A stretch of 64,000 bases of DNA, taken from positions 62,001 through 126,000 of the forward strand of contig NZ_JAGQEE010000002.1 in the NCBI RefSeq assembly GCF_018304945.1, given 5' to 3'. Under the pieces are notes generated by a model. The model was given only the letters and a program-made list of their open reading frames with translations. It was not told the origin of the DNA and did not search any database. This DNA comes from Collimonas humicola (GTDB lineage Bacteria; Pseudomonadota; Gammaproteobacteria; Burkholderiales; Burkholderiaceae_D). Below, in pieces: positions 18,742 to 25,717 of the stretch. Within the stretch, counting starts at the first letter, position 1. Every line of letters begins with the position of its first letter. A program made the translations under genes and the position numbers.

Positions 18742-20361
18742 ATGTTGCGATTGAACGAAGTACAACTACCCCTGGACCATCCTGAAGACGCCCTGCATGC
18801 CGCGATCCTGGAGCGGCTGGGAATCGCCGCGGAGGACATGCTCGGTTACACAATTTTCCGGCGCAGTTACGATGCCCGCAAAAAAACCGCGGTGATCCTG
18901 ACTTACACGGTGGATGTCGAACTCAGGGATGAGGGCTCCGTCCTTAAACGGCGCGCCGGCGATCGCAACGTGATGGCGACGCCGGACACCAGCTACCGCT
19001 TCGTAGCGCAAGCCCCCGGCCAGCTGAAATCGCGGCCGGTAGTCATCGGCACCGGGCCCTGCGGCCTGTTTGCCGGACTGATCCTGGCGCAGATGGGCTT
19101 CAATCCGATCATCCTGGAACGCGGCAAGGCAGTGCGCGAACGCACCAAGGACACCTGGGGCTTGTGGCGCAAGCGCGAATTGCAGCCGGAATCCAATGTG
19201 CAGTTCGGCGAAGGCGGCGCCGGCACCTTTTCCGATGGCAAGCTGTGGACCCAGATCAAGGATCCCAAGCATTACGGCCGCAAGGTGCTGACCGAATTCG
19301 TCAAGGCCGACGCGCCGGAAGAAATCATGTACGTCAGCAAGCCGCATATCGGCACCTTCCGCCTGGTCAAGATGGTCGAACAGATGCGCGCCACCATCGA
19401 GGCGCTGGGCGGTGAATTCCGTTTCCAGCAAAAAGTGGAAGACATCGCCATCAAGTCGGAAAACGGCCAGGGCCAGGTACAGGCCGTGGTGCTGGCCGGC
19501 GGCGAGACCATCGTGGCAGACCACGTGGTGCTGGCGATCGGCCACAGCGCGCGCGATACCTTCCAGATGCTGTACAACCGCGGCGTATATATCGAAGCCA
19601 AGCCGTTCTCGCTCGGCTTCCGCATCGAGCATCCGCAATCGCTGATCGACCGCTGCCGTTTCGGCCCGAGCGCCGGCCATCCGATTCTCGGCGCCGCCGA
19701 TTACAAGCTAGTCCATCATTGTGAGAATGGCCGCGCGGTATACAGTTTCTGCATGTGCCCGGGCGGCACCGTGGTGGCGGCCACCTCGGAACCAGGACGT
19801 GTGGTGACCAACGGCATGAGCCAGTATTCCCGCAACGAGCGCAACGCCAACAGCGGCATCGTGGTCGGCATCACGCCGGCCGACTATCCTGGCCATCCGC
19901 TCGCCGGGATCGCCTTCCAGCAGCAATGGGAATCGCGCGCCTTTGAATTGGGCGGCGGCACTTACGATGCGCCGGGCCAGCTGGTTGGCGACTTTATCGC
20001 CGGCCGTGCCTCGACCACGCTTGGTTCGGTGATTCCATCCTACAAACCCGGCGTGCTGCTGGGCGACCTGAGCACTTCGCTGCCTGATTACGCAATCGCC
20101 GCCATCCGCGAAGCCTTGCCGGCTTTCGATAAACAGATCCGTGGCTTCGCCATGAATGATGCGGTGCTGACCGGCGTCGAAACCCGCACTTCATCGCCGA
20201 TCCGCATCAAGCGCCATGACGACAGCCTGCAAAGCCTGAATACCGCCGGCCTGTTCCCGGCGGGCGAAGGCGCGGGTTATGCCGGCGGCATCATGTCGGC
20301 GGCGATTGATGGGATTCGGGTGGCGGAAGCGGTTGCCTTGAGCATCCTGAATAAAAACTAA
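18742..20361 (+). CDS. FAD-dependent dehydrogenase (COG2509-type NAD(P)/FAD oxidoreductase)
   Basis: A 539-residue soluble flavoprotein. A ~85-residue N-terminal domain (MLRLNEVQLPL...) precedes a Rossmann dinucleotide-binding motif VVIGTGPCGLFAGLILA at ~96. Further family blocks are NVQFGEGGAGTFSDGKLWT, EAKPFSLGFRIEHPQ and GLFPAGEGAGYAGGIMSAAIDG (given here in short pieces), the last being the C-terminal FAD site. The family is widespread but its substrate is unknown. It is not part of an operon. The next gene is convergent. Confidence 0.85.
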   Translation: MLRLNEVQLPLDHPEDALHAAILERLGIAAEDMLGYTIFRRSYDARKKTAVILTYTVDVELRDEGSVLKRRAGDRNVMATPDTSYRFVAQAPGQLKSRPVVIGTGPCGLFAGLILAQMGFNPIILERGKAVRERTKDTWGLWRKRELQPESNVQFGEGGAGTFSDGKLWTQIKDPKHYGRKVLTEFVKADAPEEIMYVSKPHIGTFRLVKMVEQMRATIEALGGEFRFQQKVEDIAIKSENGQGQVQAVVLAGGETIVADHVVLAIGHSARDTFQMLYNRGVYIEAKPFSLGFRIEHPQSLIDRCRFGPSAGHPILGAADYKLVHHCENGRAVYSFCMCPGGTVVAATSEPGRVVTNGMSQYSRNERNANSGIVVGITPADYPGHPLAGIAFQQQWESRAFELGGGTYDAPGQLVGDFIAGRASTTLGSVIPSYKPGVLLGDLSTSLPDYAIAAIREALPAFDKQIRGFAMNDAVLTGVETRTSSPIRIKRHDDSLQSLNTAGLFPAGEGAGYAGGIMSAAIDGIRVAEAVALSILNKN

Positions 20362-20389
20362 GGCTTGCCCACTGCCACGACCAGCACGA

Positions 20390-21607
20390 TCAGCTGCCTG
20401 GCTTGACAAACTGCGCGTCGGTCAGTGCTTTCAAAAAAGCCACCAGATCGTCCACGTCGCCGTCGCTCAAGGCCGGCGTGCTGCCTTCGCGCCGGTTGTA
20501 CGGCACCGAGTTGACGTTGACATTTTCCCGATAGGCGGGCGGTACGTCATCGAACTTGACGCCAGTCTTGTACCAGTCGCCCGGCCTGGTGGCGCGCGTC
20601 GCGTAAAAGGCGACGGCATCGCGCAGTGAAGTGAACACGCCGTTGTGCATATAGCTTTCGCGCACGGCGACATTGCGCAAGCTGGGCGTCTTGAAATAGC
20701 CGCACCATTGGCTGCTGTCCGGCCACTTCAGATCGGCCGCGGTTTTGCACAGGCCGACATCGTAGAATGCAGGATTGCGGTTTTCGGCGATGCGGCGGTT
20801 GCGCGGCACGGCTGCCGCGTCGTAACCGAAATCGGTAAACATCGAGCGTGCCGGATTGCGGGATTTGTCATTGAACTTGTGACAGGACATGCAGTTGCCT
20901 TTGTCAGGATCCTTGAACAAACGCAGCCCTCGCAGCTCGGCCTCATTCAATGTTCCGCTGCCGCGGATATAGTCGTCGTACCTGGAGCTGAACGGCGTCA
21001 TTTCGTCGCTGCGTAAAAATGCTTGCAGCGCCCGGCCCGCGGCCTGGCTGGCCTGCTCCGGCCGCTCGAATATCGCGGCGCCGAACTGCGCTCGCATATC
21101 TGGTGCATAAGCTTGCATCAGTTTGCGCGCAAGCTGGCGCGGGTTGCGGTTATTCATTTCCAGACGATTGAACAAAGGACCCTGCGCCTGTTCCGCCAGG
21201 GTATCGGCGCGCCCGTCCCAGAAAAATCCGCCGAATGGAATCGGCGCCAGCGCATCATCGTCCTGATAGAAAAAGCGTGGCGGCGTATAGCGCAGGTACA
21301 GCACCGAAGGCGTATTGCGCGTACCCAGGCTGGCTGGACGGCTGCCGAGCGCAACCCCGATGCGCGATCCGTGATTGCCTGAAAAAGCCTGCGCCGGCGC
21401 GTGGCAGCTGGCGCAGCTGGTGCCGCGCGGTTCCGACAGGCGCGTATCGAAAAACAGTTTGCGGCCCAACGCAACCAGCGCCGGGGAATCGGCAGGCGCG
21501 GCAGCCGGCGCCGGCATTTCGGGATAGAGCGGCGGCGTGCCCGCCGTCGCTGCGCCGGCGAGGAATAGGCCGCTCAGCAGGAGCCGTTTCAGCCGCGCCA
21601 ACAACAT
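20390..21607 (-). CDS. Cytochrome c peroxidase family protein (dihaem, MauG/CcpA type)
   Basis: A 405-residue periplasmic protein with signal peptide (MLLARLKRLLLSGLFLAGAATAG) and two haem c sites, CASCH (~65) and CMSCH (~240). The layout matches bacterial dihaem cytochrome c peroxidases and MauG-like enzymes. These use peroxide or oxidise protein or other substrates with cytochrome c electrons. The start was chosen because its ATG overlaps the stop of the upstream metallophosphoesterase gene by one base (TGATG), indicating coupled translation. The pairing with a phosphoesterase is unusual and its physiological sense is not clear from sequence. Confidence 0.88.
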   Translation of the reverse strand: MLLARLKRLLLSGLFLAGAATAGTPPLYPEMPAPAAAPADSPALVALGRKLFFDTRLSEPRGTSCASCHAPAQAFSGNHGSRIGVALGSRPASLGTRNTPSVLYLRYTPPRFFYQDDDALAPIPFGGFFWDGRADTLAEQAQGPLFNRLEMNNRNPRQLARKLMQAYAPDMRAQFGAAIFERPEQASQAAGRALQAFLRSDEMTPFSSRYDDYIRGSGTLNEAELRGLRLFKDPDKGNCMSCHKFNDKSRNPARSMFTDFGYDAAAVPRNRRIAENRNPAFYDVGLCKTAADLKWPDSSQWCGYFKTPSLRNVAVRESYMHNGVFTSLRDAVAFYATRATRPGDWYKTGVKFDDVPPAYRENVNVNSVPYNRREGSTPALSDGDVDDLVAFLKALTDAQFVKPGS

Positions 21608-23046
21608 CAGTTTGGCGCCAGATAACCGGTCTTGTCGCAACTGATGTTGCTGCCGTTTTGCAGGCAGGTAGTGAGCAGCAGGCCTTTGCGGGTATAGGCC
21701 TTGTATGCCCACGCGCCATTGCCCTGGCGGTCCATTACCATGAAGCCGAAGCTGCTGGTATGGGAAATCTTGTCGACGACGGCGCCGGGAGCCGGATTGG
21801 TGTTGGCCGGGAAAGGATCGGCAAAATTCACATCGAGGTTATCGCCGCCATTGCCGGAGACGAAAGTGGCCGGATGCGCTGAAGAGAAGTTGATCGCCTG
21901 GAAATCATGGACGTGGCCATGGATCGCCGTCTTCACGCCGCTTGGATAGAACGCGGTCGGGTTGACGCTTTGCATGACCGATTGCAGCGCCTGATTGCCC
22001 GGGGCCGGCGGCGCGCCGGCTATCGGTGCGAAACCGAGGATCGGATGATGATTGGTGAAAATGCTGTTGACGCCGGCCTTCGCCGCCAGCCGGTTGACCG
22101 CCTGGAATTGCGCCTGGTAGGCGATGAACTGCGGATCGCTGGTCGCCAGCGCCGCCCTGCCCGCCTTGGCCGAATCGAACACAATCACCTGAGTGTCGGC
22201 GCCGACCGCCACTGCATACGGATCGGACAGATTGCCGGCCGCATCATTGGCCGGATCGTTGCAGGAACGCTTGGGGTCGGCCGCCTGCGTATCGAGGAAA
22301 CGGAACCAGCCCTGGCCGGCGCGCGCGCATTCCTCGTGATTGCCGCGCACCATGACCCACGGCGCCGCCGCCATCAAGGGCGCCGCCGGCTTGAACAGGT
22401 CCGCCTGCCAGGCATCCCAGCCATAGCCCCAGGGACTGTCCTTGCAACCGGCGATATCCGCCGGACAGGCGTTTTCGCGATAATGATAATCGCCGATGTG
22501 CAGCACCAGATCAGGTTTCATGGCGGCGGCAGTGCTGGCGATTTCGGGAAACGGCCAGGAGTCGCCGTCATCGCAGGCCTGCCAGGCGTTGTCAGCCTTT
22601 TTCAGGCGGCAGCCGGTATCCGCCAGCACCACGATGCGCTGCGGCGCCTGTTTCGGCAACGGCAGACTGCGGGAGCCGACCGAGACGCCGCTGCTGCCGG
22701 CCGGCACCAGGTATTCACAGGCAGTGACCGGGAAAGCGGAAGGCTTGGAATCCGCAGCCGCGCTGGCGGTGGGGCGCTGCGCCACGGTCGCGGCGGCGGC
22801 GCGCACAGTCATCGCCCTATAGCTGGCGCCATCGCGCACATCGGGGCAGCCGGCGTCGCTGGTGATCACCCTGACGATAGCCTGGTTGTTGCCGCCGACC
22901 GTTACCCAGGCTGCCTTGACGCTGGCGTCGACGTTGCTGTCGCTGCCGCCGCAGGCCGCCGCCAGCAGAGCAAGGGCCATGCTTGAAGCGAGCCTGAACG
23001 CATTGATAAATGGCTTACGGTGCTGCTGTTGCTCAATGGCGTCCAT
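21607..23046 (-). CDS. Metallophosphoesterase lipoprotein
   Basis: A 479-residue calcineurin-like phosphoesterase. The N-terminus has a hydrophobic segment ending in LLAAACGG, a lipobox, so it should be anchored on the periplasmic side. Metal motifs are visible as VLADTGCR (in place of the usual GDxH), HIGDYHYREN, RGNHEECARAG, TNHHPI and HGHVHDFQ. The family hydrolyses phosphomonoesters or diesters. The exact substrate is unknown. A Pho-box-like element with a perfect TATAAT lies upstream, suggesting phosphate-starvation control. There is no clear ribosome-binding site, so the start is uncertain. The downstream peroxidase gene is translationally coupled. Confidence 0.88.
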   Translation of the reverse strand: MDAIEQQQHRKPFINAFRLASSMALALLAAACGGSDSNVDASVKAAWVTVGGNNQAIVRVITSDAGCPDVRDGASYRAMTVRAAAATVAQRPTASAAADSKPSAFPVTACEYLVPAGSSGVSVGSRSLPLPKQAPQRIVVLADTGCRLKKADNAWQACDDGDSWPFPEIASTAAAMKPDLVLHIGDYHYRENACPADIAGCKDSPWGYGWDAWQADLFKPAAPLMAAAPWVMVRGNHEECARAGQGWFRFLDTQAADPKRSCNDPANDAAGNLSDPYAVAVGADTQVIVFDSAKAGRAALATSDPQFIAYQAQFQAVNRLAAKAGVNSIFTNHHPILGFAPIAGAPPAPGNQALQSVMQSVNPTAFYPSGVKTAIHGHVHDFQAINFSSAHPATFVSGNGGDNLDVNFADPFPANTNPAPGAVVDKISHTSSFGFMVMDRQGNGAWAYKAYTRKGLLLTTCLQNGSNISCDKTGYLAPN

Positions 23047-23104
23047 GATGCTCGCAAGGATGAAGGTGAGTGATGCTGATGCTGAGTTGCTGCTGAGTTG
23101 ATAA

Positions 23105-23138
23105 ATTATAAAAATAAAATGTGACGCGCTTGTTACAT
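23105..23138 (-). promoter_or_regulatory. Candidate Pho box and -10 of the metallophosphoesterase-peroxidase operon
   Basis: Read on the minus strand, ATGTAAC-AAGC-GCGTCAC (23138-23121) has two 7-base repeats 11 bases apart, each 5/7 to the PhoB half-site CTGTCAY. It is followed after exactly 10 bases by a perfect TATAAT (23110-23105). That spacing is the geometry of PhoB-activated promoters, in which the box replaces the -35. No good -35 is otherwise present. Confidence 0.55.
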
Positions 23139-23146
23139 CCTGCAGG

Positions 23147-23182
23147 CAAAAAAATACGCCGAAGGCGCATGCCCTCGGCGTA
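23147..23182 (-). terminator. Rho-independent terminator after the winged-helix gene
   Basis: On the minus strand TACGCCGA...TCGGCGTA forms an 8-bp stem with a structured loop, followed by seven Ts, about 40 bases after the stop of the winged-helix gene. Confidence 0.88.
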
Positions 23183-23222
23183 CTTCAGTTCAGCGGCTGC
23201 CGTGGCGGCAGGAAAGCCGGTC

Positions 23223-23585
23223 TTATTTGCTGGCGTCCCGCGTCGCTTGCACCAGGCACTTGGATAATTTGTCAAAATGCAGCCACGCCGCCTGGCTCAG
23301 CTCAACCTGCTTGCGGCGCGTATCGTCGGTATCCGACAATACTATCCAGCCCTTTTCGCGCATCGATTTCAGGCGCGCATGCAGCATGGCGGGCGAACCG
23401 AGTTCGCTCTGAGCCATCATGTCGCGCACAGAAAGCCGTTCGCGCGCCTGTCCCGCACGGGCGACAAAGGCCAGGATGCGGTCTTCCAGCGGATCCAGCG
23501 ACGGCAACGACGGCAAGCCGCGCAGCGCGTTCGCCAGTTGCAGGAAGCGCACATAGATATCTGCAGGTCGGCTGTTTTTGTCCAT
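23223..23585 (-). CDS. MarR-like winged-helix DNA-binding protein
   Basis: A 120-residue protein. The central part (DPLEDRILAFVARAG... LSVRDMMAQSELGSPAMLHARLKSMREKGWIVL, in pieces) is a winged helix with the MarR-like order of helix, recognition helix and beta wing (DTDDTRRKQVELS). Compact relatives occur in Burkholderiales. It probably acts as a dimeric repressor, but there is no ligand hint. It has its own terminator and lies between the phosphoesterase operon and the divergent membrane-protein gene at 23729. It could control either, which is inference. Confidence 0.78.
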   Translation of the reverse strand: MDKNSRPADIYVRFLQLANALRGLPSLPSLDPLEDRILAFVARAGQARERLSVRDMMAQSELGSPAMLHARLKSMREKGWIVLSDTDDTRRKQVELSQAAWLHFDKLSKCLVQATRDASK

Positions 23586-23728
23586 GGCTATTTTATAAAC
23601 TGCAGGAAAAACGAAAAACTATCGCTGTTGATTTAATAACGATCATACTCGTCAATTTACAACCTCGGCAAGCATCTTGCCACACTCCCGCCACACATAT
23701 GCGGATAGTTCGGTAATATACGCGCGCT

Positions 23729-24298
23729 ATGTCCCCCACTTCGCTCCCTGCCGAGAAATTCCGTCTGCACCTGCTGACTGTCGCCATCACGGTGGCGGCC
23801 TACATGCTGGTGTACATGACCAACGACTGGCTGTTCAAGCACATCGAGTTTACCCAGGGGATCGCCTGGATCTACCTGCCTGCGGGAATAAGGCTGATCT
23901 GCACATTGCTGTTTGCCGAGGCCGGAGTACTCGGCATCCTGATCGCCTCGCTGCTGACCTCCAGCATCTATGCCATCTTTCCCGGCGATGCAGTCACCAC
24001 CATCGGCTACAGCGCGATCTCGGCGCTGGCGCCCTATCTCGCCTATCGCTTCACCTTGCAGGAAATGCGCTTGCAGCCCTCGCTCGCCAACCTGACCACC
24101 ACGCGCCTGCTGGCCTGCATCCTGCTGTACGGCCTGACCAATCCGCTGCTGCAGCTGATGTGGTTTGTCATGCGCGGCATTTCCTATCACTTCTGGTCGG
24201 GCTTGATCGTCATGTCCATCGGCGACCTCACCGGCTCGCTGATCGTGGTGTATGCGATCAAGATCCTGCTGTCCTTCTTCCCTGTGCCGCGCCGCTGA
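23729..24298 (+). CDS. Integral membrane protein, MASE1-like sensor domain without output domain
   Basis: A 189-residue protein with about five or six hydrophobic segments and few charges. The segment IAWIYLPAGIRLICTLLF resembles the WxPxGIxLAxxL block of MASE1 membrane sensor domains. MASE1 normally precedes GGDEF or histidine-kinase domains, but here the frame ends right after the membrane part. The function is not known. It precedes the exbD-tonB operon by 182 bases on the same strand but may be transcribed separately. Confidence 0.65.
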   Translation: MSPTSLPAEKFRLHLLTVAITVAAYMLVYMTNDWLFKHIEFTQGIAWIYLPAGIRLICTLLFAEAGVLGILIASLLTSSIYAIFPGDAVTTIGYSAISALAPYLAYRFTLQEMRLQPSLANLTTTRLLACILLYGLTNPLLQLMWFVMRGISYHFWSGLIVMSIGDLTGSLIVVYAIKILLSFFPVPRR

Positions 24299-24480
24299 GC
24301 CTGCGCTGCCGCTGCTGCGTGGCACCACCGCCACATTGTTATCGATTGTAATACTGCCGAAATAATTCCTCGCTATTCTGCCGCACAGTTATAGAAATTA
24401 TAGCGGTCAGCCAGCGCTGAGGCTACGCCTTGGGCGGAGGCCTTCCGCCATCACGGCAACTCATACATCGGGGTATAGCA

Positions 24481-24888
24481 ATGCGTAGTTGGGACGAACC
24501 AAAAAAGCGGAAAGCGCGCGTCGAAATCATTCCCATGATCGACGTCATGATGTTTCTCCTGGTGTTTTTCGTGCTGATCAGTCTCAATGTGATTCCGGCC
24601 CTGGGCTTGAAGACGCACCTGCCGAGCGCCAGCAGTTCGCAGGACTTGAAGCCGCAAAACAAGGCAGTGATCACCATCGGCCTCAACGATGCGCTGCAGG
24701 TTGACGGCGTCGACACAAAAATCGGCGAACTCTCTACCCGCCTGAACCTGGCGAAAAAGAACGGTGAAAAACTCAACGTGATCGTCAACAGCGATCGCGG
24801 CGTCGAAGTGCAGCGGCTGGTGGAGGTCATGGATAACCTGAAGCAGAACGGCTTCGAATCCATTTCCATCGCAACCCGCAAGCCGTGA
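24481..24888 (+). CDS. exbD: Biopolymer transport protein ExbD
   Basis: A 135-residue ExbD. There is a short cytoplasmic N-terminus with basic residues, then the single membrane helix with the proton-path Asp (VEIIPMIDVMMFLLVFFVL). A periplasmic domain (VITIGLNDALQVDG... VNSDRGVEVQRLVEVMDNLK) follows. It forms the motor with ExbB and TonB. Unusually, its exbB partner is not adjacent but lies beyond the receptor gene at 28189. The start at 24481 has GGGG upstream. The stop overlaps the tonB ATG by one base. Confidence 0.93.
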   Translation: MRSWDEPKKRKARVEIIPMIDVMMFLLVFFVLISLNVIPALGLKTHLPSASSSQDLKPQNKAVITIGLNDALQVDGVDTKIGELSTRLNLAKKNGEKLNVIVNSDRGVEVQRLVEVMDNLKQNGFESISIATRKP

Positions 24889-25634
24889 TGCAAGCGATGA
24901 TGAGCATGCCGTTCCTTTATCGCTTCCGCGATGCGCTGGCAACCCTGCCGTCAGTGCTGATCCTGGCGATCCTGATCTTCGCCGGCATCCAGAAAGCCGT
25001 GAAGATCCAGCCGCACATCGACGACTCCCTGGTGCAGATTGCACTGACGGAACCGGAGCCGCCGACGCCCCCGGCAGCCGCACCGGCGCCGCCGACACCG
25101 GTAGCGCCGCAAGAAGCCAAACCGCAAGCGGTGGCGAAGCCGGCGCCGCAACCGCCGCCGCGGCCGACCCCGCCGCAGACGGTCACGGCAACGCCGCTCA
25201 GCAACACGCCGAACCCCGAGGTCGCGGCGCCGGCGCCGCCCAAGGCGGTGGCCGCGCCGATCGCAGCGCCGCCGGCGCCGCCTCAGGAAACGCCGCCGCC
25301 GGCGCCAGCGGCGAAGCCGAGCAACGCCAGCATCGAGGCCAGCTATATCAGTAAATTGCGCGCCCACCTGAACAGCATCAAGCGCTACCCGACCGGCCGC
25401 GAAGCCAGCCAGCAACGGCCGCAAGGCAAGGTCAAGGTCTGGTTCGTGCTCAACCGCGACGGCACGCTGGTAGAACAAGGCATCGACGAATCGTCGAATT
25501 CCATGCTGCTCGACGAAGCCGCCCGCAAGACCATCAACCGCGCCACGTTTACCGCCTTCCCCGAGTCCAGCTGGGCCGGCGAAGCGACCCACAGATTCAG
25601 CGCCGAGTTGGAGTTCATCCCGGGAGCGGGATGA
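24888..25634 (+). CDS. tonB: TonB family energy transducer
   Basis: A 248-residue TonB-like protein. One N-terminal membrane helix (LPSVLILAILIFAGIQKAV) leads into a Pro/Ala-rich periplasm-spanning region (about residues 55-145, many PAPPAP and KP pairs). The C-terminal TonB domain starts at YISKLRAHLNSIKRYP and ends in FSAELEFIPG. It couples inner-membrane proton flow to a TonB-dependent receptor. The start overlaps the exbD stop (TGATG). An in-frame GTG one codon earlier is less likely. A location directly before a receptor gene suggests that it serves that receptor. Confidence 0.92.
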   Translation: MQAMMSMPFLYRFRDALATLPSVLILAILIFAGIQKAVKIQPHIDDSLVQIALTEPEPPTPPAAAPAPPTPVAPQEAKPQAVAKPAPQPPPRPTPPQTVTATPLSNTPNPEVAAPAPPKAVAAPIAAPPAPPQETPPPAPAAKPSNASIEASYISKLRAHLNSIKRYPTGREASQQRPQGKVKVWFVLNRDGTLVEQGIDESSNSMLLDEAARKTINRATFTAFPESSWAGEATHRFSAELEFIPGAG

Positions 25635-25717
25635 AGCAGCAGTTTGCAAACCGAGTTGAAGACGTCGCCTGAACGCCTGGTTCAGGCACACACCAAAAAA
25701 CTACAGGGAGTAGAACC

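Noticed and set aside
24336-24353. TTGTTATCGATTGTAAT before exbD as a Pho box
   Set aside because: Repeat spacing is 10 bases, not 11, and the second half matches poorly.
25668-25686. CCTGAAC-N5-GTTCAGG hairpin before the receptor gene as a terminator
   Set aside because: No T run follows and the operon appears to continue.
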